Of a DNA stretch of 64,000 bases, positions 17,111-25,839 are shown one piece after another. The notes under the pieces were generated by a model, which saw only the letters and a program-made list of their open reading frames with translations, was not told the origin of the DNA and made no database searches. Both the position numbers and the translations under genes were made by a program. The DNA is from Saprospiraceae bacterium (GTDB lineage Bacteria; Bacteroidota; Bacteroidia; Chitinophagales; Saprospiraceae). Location of the stretch: NCBI GenBank assembly GCA_016717145.1, contig JADKGD010000009.1:1-64000 (forward strand). Reading direction: 5' to 3'. Position 1 is the stretch's first letter. Each line of letters opens with the position of its first letter.

Positions 17111-17283
17111 ACTTGAGCGATAGCATTCTTCGAGTATTCTGATCTCTTCTTTTCGTCTTACCAAAACCTTAGCCATAATAAAGAATTTTGGATTTTATTT
17201 ATGGACGATACAAAATTTCAATTTAGCCAAAAGTAGTATAATAAATACACTTTTGGACGCATATATATTTTATTTATGTATAA
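17111..17283 (-). repeat. Truncated duplicate of the 5' region of the DUF234 ATPase gene
   Basis: This stretch is nearly identical, in the same orientation, to 18555-18737, which contains the upstream region and first 25 codons of the ATPase gene (MAKVLVRRKEEIRILEECYR here). Similarity stops at CTCAAGT, and the frame then ends. It is the remains of a second, tandem copy of the ATPase gene that was cut off and fused to the end of the secreted-protein gene. Confidence 0.8.
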
Positions 17284-17301
17284 TTTTTGTAATAGTGTTA
17301 T

Positions 17302-18662
17302 TTAAAAATCCAAAAAAATGTCATCTAGATAAACTTCGTTTACAAATATACCATTATGGATATTGGTTTCTAGGCCATACGTTGTGATTATAGTCGGAAA
17401 TATTGCTTTATTTTGACTTGTTACATTGGCTATAAAACTATTTACTTTGTTTTGTATCTCTGATGCATACTTTTTGGTCATTTTGTATTTACCGAGACTA
17501 AATTTTATTTCACACAGATTAATCACATTGTCTTTACGGTCAATGATGAGATCTATCTGCATCAGCGAAATAGTTACCTCTTGTAGCCTAAGCTTTTTTG
17601 ATGTTAGGGATATGCGTCAGACATACCAACTCATAAGAATATCCAGCCCAAGCGAAGTATTTTGATGTATTGAAGTTGTCAATCCAGTAAGTACTGTCTG
17701 TAGTAGCCGCCTTTAGGATATGGTTTAAGTAAAATAAAGAATAAAAATCTACCAATTGATAGACTTGATCTTTTTCCTTTTTGCCGTAGGCAGGATACCT
17801 TCTGATAAACGAACTCTCTTCCAATTCTTTGAGAATATGAGTGGTGGTGCCTCCAGTGTTTAGTTTTGAAGCAGTGAGAATTTCTGATCGGGTCATGCCA
17901 CTCCTTTTTTTGGCCAGAGCTTCCAATACTGCTTGATGTGTGCAGAGAACTGAAAGTAATATACTAAGTCTGAAAACGCATTGGACTTGAAACATAAATA
18001 ATTGATATTTTGAACTTCGCTCTGTGAGATATTGATTTGTTCCAGGTAGAAAGGGATTCCTCCAAAAACCATATAGAGTTGTACGATTTGGTATTTACTG
18101 TACTTTGCCCCAAATTTTTAAGAAAAGCTTCCGTTTCTGCAAGTGTAAATGGTTCTATCTGTAGTCTTTTGGTCACTCTATTGTGCAGTCCACCTTTATT
18201 GTTGATTAGTTTCTTGATCATCCACGATGCCGCAGAACCACATACTATGAGTAATACATCGCTTCTCATATTGGCCCATCCATTCCAGAAATGTTCTAGC
18301 GCTTGTACAAAATTGGCGTTTCTTGTGTCCAACCAAGGTAGCTCATCGATAAAGATTACCTTCTTTTTGATTTTACTTTTGGCTATCTTATTTCTTAAAA
18401 ACTGAAAAGCAGAAAACCAATCAGTGACGTCTGAGAAAACGTGACTGATTTCACATTAAAGTCGTTATTTGTCTTTGTAACTCGGAGTGAAAAAGATATC
18501 CTGAAAATGTGATTTAATGAGGGATGTTCCTCTTTCACGACCATATACCGCCAGACTTGAGCGAAAACATTCTTCGAGTATCCTGATCTCTTCTTTTCGT
18601 CCTACCAAAACCTTAGCCATAATAAAGAAATTTGGTTCAAAGATAATTTTATTTATGGACAA
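17302..18662 (-). pseudogene. AAA-type ATPase with DUF234 nuclease-like C-terminus, decayed
   Basis: The gene is readable in at least four frame segments (18465-18662, 18332-18465 region, 17588-18332 and 17302-17562). It starts KVLVGRKEEIRILEE, as in the archaeal/bacterial ATP-binding proteins with DUF234. Walker B is present (KVIFIDELPWLDTR), as are the sensor region CGSAASWMIKKLINNKGGLHN and the winged-helix part GMTRSEI. The C-terminal half ends with IDLIIDRKDNVINLCEIKF, a PD-(D/E)xK-like pattern. Walker A is damaged: the expected GRRRVGKT is replaced by GRERGTS, so the lysine is missing. Together with the frame breaks this argues for a true pseudogene and not only assembly errors. Members of this family are prone to copy-number expansion. 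Confidence 0.8.
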
Positions 18663-18737
18663 TACAAAATTTCAATTCAGCCAAAAGTAGCATAAAATAT
18701 ATACATTTGGACGCATATAAATAATAAATATGTATAA
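18555..18737 (-). repeat. Parent copy of the duplicated ATPase 5' region
   Basis: Promoter, leader and first codons of the ATPase gene, repeated at 17111-17283 with scattered substitutions and small indels. The shared segment includes TTGGACGCATATA upstream and extends into the coding sequence up to CTCAAGT. Same orientation, distance about 1.44 kb, i.e. one gene length. Confidence 0.75.
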
Positions 18738-19075
18738 ATATCTATATTACAAATGTATAAAAAAATTATATCAGAATCAAAATACGGATTTCCGTCCCGC
18801 TTTCATCAGACTTTGTCGAGATAGAGTAGCGGTCTAATCAATCATCATTGATATATTGAAGACGTTTTTGGGTGATGCCTATAGCATGGGATTTGTTCAT
18901 AGCTGAACCTGAAAGGAATATTTTCAGGATTTTGGATAGTAATTAAAGGAGTTGATTTGTTTCAAACCATTCGTTTTGATTAAGCGAATTCTCTAGTTGA
19001 TGTCACCGCACAGGCTATGATCAAGTGATTTATAATGGAATGTTACATTTTTTTCTTTATGACTCAAAAAAATAT

Positions 19076-19241
19076 CTAATACTCTGCCCAGAAAAAGAAC
19101 TTAACGAAATGTGGTTCTTTTTCCAAACCATTGCGTTAAAAATACTCGGAATAGCCAATGATCCGCCTGCACTTATTGACTTGATCTTTAAAAAAATAAC
19201 GCTCATTATAATTTAATTCTTATTCTGGACAAAGTACTATT
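19076..19241 (+). mobile_element. MITE-like element or IS remnant
   Basis: About 165 bp bounded by imperfect terminal inverted repeats: TACTCTGCCCAGAA on the left and, reading inward from the right, TACTTTGTCCAGAA. The left part contains the hairpin GAAAAAGAAC/GTTCTTTTTC and is shared with 6633-6702. A 63-codon frame crosses it (CPEKELNEMWFFFQ), possibly the relic of a transposase. No target-site duplication is obvious. The surrounding 18738-19256 spacer contains no other gene. Confidence 0.5.
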
Positions 19242-19256
19242 GTTCTGATACTATTA

Positions 19257-19280
19257 TAATCTAATCTAATCTAATCTAAT
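19257..19280. repeat. TAATC pentanucleotide microsatellite overlapping a stop codon
   Basis: Four TAATC units plus TAAT run through the 3' end of the sulfhydrylase gene; its stop codon (19266-19268) lies inside the array. A gain or loss of one 5-bp unit would change the frame and the last residues of the enzyme. Confidence 0.85.
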
Positions 19281-20417
19281 GTCTGCTTTTATGTCATCGA
19301 CATGTTCAAGGCCTACGGAAAGTCTGATTAAACCATCCGTAATGCCTGCTGAAGCTCGTTCTTCCTGACTTAGTTTCGAATGAGTGGATGAGGCGGGATG
19401 TGTAATGATTGTCCTTGTGTCACCCAGATTGGCTGACAAAGACATCATTTCTCTCGAATCGATCAGCTTTCTGCCTGCCGCTAAACCACCTTTAAGTTCA
19501 AAACTTATCATGCCTCCGCCAGCTTTCATTTGTCGCCTTGCTATGTCTACTCCCGGATTAGAAGCCAGAAAAGGATATTTTACAAATAACACCTCACGAT
19601 GTGATTCCAACCAACTGGCTATCTCCAAAGCATTCTGACAGTGTCTGTCCATTCTGATAGCCAATGTTTCCAGACTTTTAGAAAGTACCCAGGCGTTAAA
19701 TGGTGACATGGATGGGCCAGCATTTTTCATAAATGGGTATATTTGTTCTATAATTGCTTTGGAAGCGATGATGGCTCCGCCCATAACCCTACCCTGACCA
19801 TCGATGTACTTGGTAGCAGAATGTATGGAAATATCAGCTCCATATTGTAATGGTCTCTGCAGATATGGCGTAGCAAAACAATTGTCTACAATCAGTAAAA
19901 TACCATTTGAACGACAAAATTGACTGGTCTCAAGTAAATCTATGATGTCAAGGCCTGGATTTGAAGGTGTCTCCAGATATAGTAACTTTGTATGCGGTTT
20001 GACTTTTTGCTGCCACGAAGCGATGTCCAAAGGATCTATGTAATCATATGTAATGCCCCATTTGCGAAGGTAATCATCATTAACTTTAAATGTAGATCCA
20101 AATACAGCCCTTGACATTAGCAGATGATCACCACTTGATAGTAATGAGGCGAAGGTTGCAAAAATCGCCGCCATGCCGCTTGCTGTCGCTATACAATCTT
20201 CTCCTTCCTCCAATGATGCCATTTTTACTTCAAACTCCCGGACAGAAGGATTCGTAAATCTGGAATAAATATTACCTGGCGCTTCATTTGCAAATAGTGC
20301 ACGCATATGTTCAGCATCATCAAATACAAAGCTGGATGTTGCAAATATTGGGGTGCTATGCTCATGATGTTGTGTCCTTTCTGTTTGTGTTCTTATGGCT
20401 CGGGTTTCAAATTTCAT
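19266..20417 (-). CDS. metZ: O-succinylhomoserine sulfhydrylase (PLP-dependent)
   Basis: A 383-residue Cys/Met-metabolism PLP enzyme. The cofactor lysine is Lys203 in HSATKYIDGQGRVMGG; the DGQGR sequence after it is characteristic of MetZ-type sulfhydrylases and differs from cystathionine synthases. Other family marks are YSRFTNPSVREFE, ATASGMAAIFA and YLETPSNPGL. It makes homocysteine from O-succinylhomoserine and sulfide in the cytosol. Methionine gamma-lyase is a close alternative. The C-terminus ends IRLD within a TAATC repeat. The OsmC-type gene lies 11 bp upstream in the same direction. Confidence 0.85.
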   Translation of the reverse strand: MKFETRAIRTQTERTQHHEHSTPIFATSSFVFDDAEHMRALFANEAPGNIYSRFTNPSVREFEVKMASLEEGEDCIATASGMAAIFATFASLLSSGDHLLMSRAVFGSTFKVNDDYLRKWGITYDYIDPLDIASWQQKVKPHTKLLYLETPSNPGLDIIDLLETSQFCRSNGILLIVDNCFATPYLQRPLQYGADISIHSATKYIDGQGRVMGGAIIASKAIIEQIYPFMKNAGPSMSPFNAWVLSKSLETLAIRMDRHCQNALEIASWLESHREVLFVKYPFLASNPGVDIARRQMKAGGGMISFELKGGLAAGRKLIDSREMMSLSANLGDTRTIITHPASSTHSKLSQEERASAGITDGLIRLSVGLEHVDDIKADIRLD

Positions 20418-20428
20418 GGCGGTAAAAT

Positions 20429-20845
20429 TTAGATTTCATCATTCCATTCAAGTTGTCTTACTTCCACTGAATGGCTTATTAAAACAGATTTTGCTAGCAT
20501 AAGTGATACAGAACAATATTCATTCAGAGACATTTCAACAGCTTTTATTGCTTTTTCTTCTTTTACATCACCGGAGATAATATAATGCATGTGTATTTTT
20601 GTAAATACAGCAGGAACAGTCTCTGCCCGGGTACCTTCAATGTCAACATTAATATCAATGACATTTTGTCGCATTTTTTTTAGAATGGTTTCCACATCAA
20701 TTGAACTACACGCAGCAGCAGCCATTAGCACGGCTTCCATTGGGCTTACAGCTTCTTTATGACCTGAAAACTGCATGCTTTGGTCACGATCATTGGTACC
20801 TTTGAAATTGAGATCCCCATGGGTTTTTTGTAATGACACCTTCAT
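20429..20845 (-). CDS. OsmC family protein (YhfA-like)
   Basis: A 138-residue OsmC-fold protein with the two family cysteines in AAAACSSIDVETIL and EYCSVSLM. It resembles the YhfA-like branch more than classical Ohr. The start MKVSLQKTHGDLNF is normal. Its stop is 11 bp before the metZ start, so the two genes form one transcript; a link to sulfur-compound or persulfide handling is a reasonable inference. It differs clearly from the OsmC protein at 841-1257. Confidence 0.9.
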   Translation of the reverse strand: MKVSLQKTHGDLNFKGTNDRDQSMQFSGHKEAVSPMEAVLMAAAACSSIDVETILKKMRQNVIDINVDIEGTRAETVPAVFTKIHMHYIISGDVKEEKAIKAVEMSLNEYCSVSLMLAKSVLISHSVEVRQLEWNDEI

Positions 20846-21006
20846 TTTAGTGAATTTTTTCTACTATATAAACAAGGATACAAAGGTAGTAATATGATTG
20901 AGTCAAATAAGAAAAAAGTTAATTTAATAAAATTTACGCCCTTCAGTATTAAAAAAGACCTTATTTTCGCATCCTGAACTAATTAAAACGTTTAAAAAAT
21001 AAAAAT

Positions 21007-21624
21007 ATGTTTACGATTAATATTTATGTAAAATTTGCCATCATTGCCATTTGTCTTTTAGGTGGGACGATCATGTCTTTTGTTCTGGGCATAGGATACA
21101 CCTGGATTTTTATCATTATAGGAGTTATATTTCTTATAAGCTATTTTTTACTAGGAACCGTCCAGTCGGCATCAGAGATGTTGCAGGTCTCGGACTTTGC
21201 GGGGGCTGAAAAACGTTTAAACCTCACTTATTTTCCTAAGTTTTTGTACGTAACCAATCGTGCATTTTATTTTATACTCAAAGGATCATTGGCAGCACAA
21301 AGAAAAGATACCACTGCAGCAGAAGGGTATTTTAATCATGCCTTGGCTTTAAAACTACCTTCAGACAATGAGAAAGCTATGGTTCTATTACAAATGGCAG
21401 GTATTCAGGCAAATAAAAATAACTGGAACGGTGCAAAAAATTATTTTTACCAAACCAAAGGATTAAAAATTACAGAACCGTCACTTAAAGAACAGTTTAA
21501 ACAATTTGAAACAGCCATCAACAATCGTGGACAAATGAAAGTAGCTCAAAGCATGGGCATGAAGACCGGTCAGGGACAAGCTCTAAATTTGGGGGGTAAA
21601 CGCAGAAGGCCTAAGATGCGATAA
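21007..21624 (+). CDS. Membrane protein with TPR-like region
   Basis: A 205-residue protein with two N-terminal membrane helices (about 7-27 and 31-50), followed by a soluble helical region with two or three TPR-like repeats (FAGAEKRLNLTYFP, TAAEGYFNHALALKLP, WNGAKNYFYQTKGLK). It ends in a basic tail, GGKRRRPKMR. No enzyme motif is present. TPRs suggest a scaffold role at the inner membrane, facing the cytoplasm. It is transcribed alone and divergent from the OsmC gene. Confidence 0.7.
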   Translation: MFTINIYVKFAIIAICLLGGTIMSFVLGIGYTWIFIIIGVIFLISYFLLGTVQSASEMLQVSDFAGAEKRLNLTYFPKFLYVTNRAFYFILKGSLAAQRKDTTAAEGYFNHALALKLPSDNEKAMVLLQMAGIQANKNNWNGAKNYFYQTKGLKITEPSLKEQFKQFETAINNRGQMKVAQSMGMKTGQGQALNLGGKRRRPKMR

Positions 21625-21769
21625 TCATTATATACACATTATGCCCATTAGACCACTTACAGTAATTGCCCCAAATGCACTACTTTGATTGTCGTCTTTT
21701 AACCTGACAGTCATCCTATAAAACATGCCGTTGATTGTACAGTAACCATCCTTGTTTTTGAACCATCAC

Positions 21770-23386
21770 TTACCAGAAAAAGTAATACACAGCACCGACA
21801 GCAGCAATGACTACGCCACTCATCAAATTAAACTTAATACTTGTCTTGAACAGCGACGTGTCAAAGTATATGGCTTTAGGATCGTCATTTTTGTTTTCTG
21901 ATATTGAAATGACAATCATAATTAAAGATATCAGCAGGAAACAAAGACCCATCCTGTCTAAAAATGGAATGTTTGGCGTAAAATACTTAAATCCGAAGGA
22001 CAAAGGAATGGACAATAAAACAGCGGCAAAAGCGGCCGTAGTAGAAGTCCGTTTCCAAAACATACCAAAGAGAAATATGGCTACAATACCGGGACTGATA
22101 AAGCCGGTAAACTCTTGTATAAACTGAAACGCCTGATCCAAAGAACCAAGAGAAGGCGCAATGACTACGCCGATCACAAGACAAATGAGAGCTGTCCATT
22201 TTCCCACCTTAACCAAGTGATGGTTTTCTTTCACCGTCAATTGTTGTCCGTCGTTTTCATTTGCATTCAACAATTGTTTATGCTCCACATCACGCTTCAT
22301 AAATAATGGTCTATATATATCCAATGTAAAAATTGTAGTGGCACTATTAACAATTGAAGCCACTGAAGATCCAATGGCTGCAATCAACGCAGCCAGCGCA
22401 ATCCCTTTGAATCCAACTCCGACATAGTTACTGATAACCCAGGGATATGCCTCATCAGATTTAGATATTTCTGCTCCAAGTACATAAGCTGCAATACCAG
22501 GAATGACCACAATGAGTGGTAAAATAACCTTAACCATCGCCGCTGCAGCTGTGCCATCCTGAGCTTCTTCCAGTGATTTACAAGCAAGAGAACGCTGGAT
22601 GATGTATTGATTTGTGCCCCAGTAATACAAATTTGCTATCCACATACCGCCTATAAGAACGCTGATACCGGGAAGATTGGCATACTCCGGGTTTGACTTA
22701 TCCAAAATCATATCAAATTTCTCAGGCGCCTTTTCGACTAGCGCGGTTAATCCTCCTATGATGCCTCCACCGACAGCATCCAACACCATATAGCTAGCAA
22801 CCAGCCCTCCGAATATAAGCGCAACGACCTGCACAACATCGGTCAAAGCCACAGCCTTCAGACCACCGGTAACAGAAAAAGTAGCAGAATATATTGCCAG
22901 ACCAATAATAGCCCATAACATAGGTATACCCATGATTGATTCTAACGCAAGCGCTCCCAGATATAATACTGACGTAATATTTACAAATACAAAAAGCAAA
23001 ACCCAAAAGAATGCCAGACCAGTTTTCACACGACTGTCAAATCGTTTTTCCAGAAATTGGGGCATGGTATAAATCTCTTTATTGATAAAAACCGGAAGAA
23101 AATATTTGGCTACAATCAAAAGCGTAACTGCTGCCATCAATTCATAAGATGCTATAGCAAATCCTACGGCAAAACCCGAGCCTGACATGCCAATAAACTG
23201 TTCGGCTGAAATATTGGCAGCTATCAGAGAACCTCCCACTGCCCACCAGGGAAGCGATTTTGAAGCTAAAAAATAATCGTTTGCAGTATCCCCTTTACTT
23301 TTATAAGAGATCCAAACGCCAAAGCTCATCATAAATACAAGCCATGCTGCTACAATTCCGATGTCAAGGTTTGATAAAGTGATCAT
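21770..23386 (-). CDS. Sodium:solute symporter (SSS/SGLT family)
   Basis: A 538-residue inner-membrane transporter with about 14 hydrophobic segments. It shows family features such as the N-terminal DYFLASKSLPWWAVGGSLIAANISAEQFIGMSG and NQYIIQRSLACKSLEEAQ. It uses the sodium gradient to import a small organic solute; the bacterial relatives nearest in pattern are annotated as sugar or sialic-acid type carriers, so a sugar is possible. It is complete, with a signal-less N-terminus as expected. The next gene on the same strand starts upstream beyond a 30-bp spacer. Confidence 0.92.
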   Translation of the reverse strand: MITLSNLDIGIVAAWLVFMMSFGVWISYKSKGDTANDYFLASKSLPWWAVGGSLIAANISAEQFIGMSGSGFAVGFAIASYELMAAVTLLIVAKYFLPVFINKEIYTMPQFLEKRFDSRVKTGLAFFWVLLFVFVNITSVLYLGALALESIMGIPMLWAIIGLAIYSATFSVTGGLKAVALTDVVQVVALIFGGLVASYMVLDAVGGGIIGGLTALVEKAPEKFDMILDKSNPEYANLPGISVLIGGMWIANLYYWGTNQYIIQRSLACKSLEEAQDGTAAAAMVKVILPLIVVIPGIAAYVLGAEISKSDEAYPWVISNYVGVGFKGIALAALIAAIGSSVASIVNSATTIFTLDIYRPLFMKRDVEHKQLLNANENDGQQLTVKENHHLVKVGKWTALICLVIGVVIAPSLGSLDQAFQFIQEFTGFISPGIVAIFLFGMFWKRTSTTAAFAAVLLSIPLSFGFKYFTPNIPFLDRMGLCFLLISLIMIVISISENKNDDPKAIYFDTSLFKTSIKFNLMSGVVIAAVGAVYYFFW

Positions 23387-23416
23387 ATTATTTATTTTTA
23401 ATTTTGTGTTTTGGTT

Positions 23417-24104
23417 TTATTCTTTTATTGCTTCAATAATATATTGGTAATCCAATGATGTGTCATCTGAGACTATATCTTTATATCCTGCCGAAAGCAG
23501 CATATCCTCTATCTTATCCAGATAAATCCTTTCCGTTTTAGGTGGTGCATTAATGGGAAGTTTTTTCATTTTATAATCGATAATCATAAGTTTTCCTTTG
23601 GGTTTAAGCCCTTTCTTCAGTGTTGCTAAATAATGAGGTTAAATCATTGATATACGCCACCGTATTTATGATCAAAATAATGTCCACTTCATTTTGTTTC
23701 AATAATGGATCATCATGTAATGCTAGTCTCGTTTCAATCTTTTGCCCTACATTCTGAGGGAGAAATATTTTTGTAGAATCAATATAGTCAATAAATTTTT
23801 TATCAATCTCGACAGCAATCACTTTTTTTGCCTTGCCTGCCAGTCTAAAAGAAAAATAACCGGTACCCGCACCAATATCTGCAATCACCTTATCTGAAAT
23901 GTCGCCTAATTTTGCAATGACCAAACCCGGCTTTTGCCATATAGCACGGCCCAAAGGAGTTTGGGTGTCATCTTCTGCAGCACTTTCTGCAACATTAGAT
24001 TTTTGTCTGGTATTCAGAATGGAATCATTATTATATTCCCCTTCTTTACATGCCATAATTTGACACAAAAACAGAATAATAATATTGAATTTTAAAAGCC
24101 TCAT
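23417..24104 (-). CDS. Lipoprotein with SAM-dependent methyltransferase domain (frameshifted)
   Basis: The protein starts with a lipoprotein signal, FNIIILFLCQIMAC (Cys19), followed by a class I methyltransferase domain. The SAM-binding motif I is VIADIGAGTGYFSFRLAG, with an acidic residue after the second strand (AVEIDKKFI). The uninterrupted frame ends at 23604, but the next frame continues LKPKGKLMIIDYKMKKLP and ends in YIIEAIKE at 23417, the expected C-terminal strands. One base has been lost near 23611. A methyltransferase outside the cytoplasm would need exported SAM, which is odd, yet this arrangement recurs in Bacteroidota. Function is unknown. Confidence 0.8.
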
Positions 24105-24136
24105 AATGATTTAAGAAATTACATTTCCGCCTCAAG

Positions 24137-25606
24137 TTATGAAAATCTATAAATTGCTTCCAATATTTTTTCTAATTCTATTTTATTTTCTTTATTTTTT
24201 TTTGCCGGTGAGGCATTTAAGAAAACAGAGAATGACGTAAAACGACCCGAGGCACCTTTACAAATGCCCGCATATGTTAACGTTTTGTCCATGGAGCCGG
24301 ATTTAAGCCAGATATTTCCTTTTGCTTTAGATTGACTTAAAATATTTTTTACCGTGCCTCTTTCTCCGGCTAATGGTATCATGTTTACTATAGAACCTAT
24401 ATCTTTTCCCGCCAAATAAACCTGTAAAAATTCAGCCATAAAATCAGGGCTCATTAGATTACGGGATGACAAACCACTGCCGTCTTCCATATGAAGCGGT
24501 GCCGTATCCAGTCCTTTTGCCTTTAAATATGCATTAATAACTTCAATGCCATCACTTCCTGCACCACTATTTCTTTTTTTGAATCCCAGTGTTTTCAGAA
24601 TACTTTCACAATATATGTTTATACTGTAGTCATTGGTATATCTTACGATAGTTTTTAATTGGGGAGATAAGTACGATGAAATCTTTTTTCGAGCCGATTT
24701 GGTGTTGCTAGGATGATATTGTGTCTGAAAATGATGCCCTCCCATATCTCTTTTAGCTAGTTCTTCAAATATCCGGTATGCAAAATACAAAGGTGGATCA
24801 GGCAATGAACCTTTTATTTTGTACAAATTTCGGCCCTGAGGTATTGTGCCCACTACCCTTTTGCCATAGTAGTAAGGTCCGCCAAATATATAAGAATTGT
24901 CGCCGGTATTTGAGCTGTCTATGGTGACTTCATTGGATAATTCGAGATTTGGTACAAACGGTTCGAAATAGACAATCTTACTTACACTTCCGATGGGACC
25001 ACTCCTGTTATAATAAATGCTGTACTCATTTTCATTTACATTCAGGCCCCAGGCTCCTGCTGCATAATAATTGCCCAGGTCGTTCCATTGCCATGATGGC
25101 GAAATCGGAAAAGAATTAAATACAGACTCGTCTGCAATAATATTACCTTCAATACACAATATACCACATGCCCGAATGTCAGTCACGATTTGTTTGAATA
25201 ATGTTTCAGCATCCATATTGCCGGGTATTCTGTTTGATCCCAGCGTAGGGTCACCACTGCCTTCAATGTATATATTTCCCTTTAAGGTACCATCGTTTTC
25301 AATAACACCATCATAACTTACATTGGTCTCAAATCTAAATTCAGGGCTCAACAATTCACATCCTATCAGTGTGGTAATGAGCTTTAAACTCGAGGCAGGC
25401 ATTAACATTCTGTCTTTATCAAGGCTCGCTTTTAATTCTCCATTTGTCAGATCTCTTACAGAAATTCCAAGACTTGCATGTTTATAAAATGGTTTTTGTG
25501 CGATTTGATCAATTGCATTCTGAAGGTTAATATTAGTATTTTGCCTGCACATGGAAGTATAGGAATACAAAAATAATAACTGGATAATAAATAAGTACTT
25601 ATTCAT
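24137..25606 (-). CDS. dacB: D-alanyl-D-alanine carboxypeptidase/endopeptidase (PBP4, peptidase S13)
   Basis: A 489-residue penicillin-binding protein of class C. The three catalytic motifs are visible: SxxK as SSLK (residues 72-75, in LMPASSLKLITT), SxN as SIN in NDYSINIYCES, and KTG-type as KSG in WLKSGSMDKTLTYAG. The large insertion after motif 1 typical of PBP4 is present, with IEGSGDPTLGS and a WQWNDLGNYYAAGAWG segment. An N-terminal signal sequence directs it to the periplasm, where it trims or cleaves peptidoglycan cross-links. Complete length. Confidence 0.92.
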   Translation of the reverse strand: MNKYLFIIQLLFLYSYTSMCRQNTNINLQNAIDQIAQKPFYKHASLGISVRDLTNGELKASLDKDRMLMPASSLKLITTLIGCELLSPEFRFETNVSYDGVIENDGTLKGNIYIEGSGDPTLGSNRIPGNMDAETLFKQIVTDIRACGILCIEGNIIADESVFNSFPISPSWQWNDLGNYYAAGAWGLNVNENEYSIYYNRSGPIGSVSKIVYFEPFVPNLELSNEVTIDSSNTGDNSYIFGGPYYYGKRVVGTIPQGRNLYKIKGSLPDPPLYFAYRIFEELAKRDMGGHHFQTQYHPSNTKSARKKISSYLSPQLKTIVRYTNDYSINIYCESILKTLGFKKRNSGAGSDGIEVINAYLKAKGLDTAPLHMEDGSGLSSRNLMSPDFMAEFLQVYLAGKDIGSIVNMIPLAGERGTVKNILSQSKAKGNIWLKSGSMDKTLTYAGICKGASGRFTSFSVFLNASPAKKNKENKIELEKILEAIYRFS

Positions 25607-25839
25607 ATTAATTAATTGATTATCTATAATTTATAATTTAATATGTATTTACATATATACTAAATAAAACATAAAAATCAGCTATAATTTCAGTACAAAG
25701 CTACAAAATATTAAGAATAAAAAGTCAATAGCAACAAAACGGTGTAAAAAGGAATAATGTGCCAGCTCTCAAAAAAAGCTATTACTTCTAAAATATTGAT
25801 CAAAATATAAAACCATTAGCCTACTAACCACACAAATCC

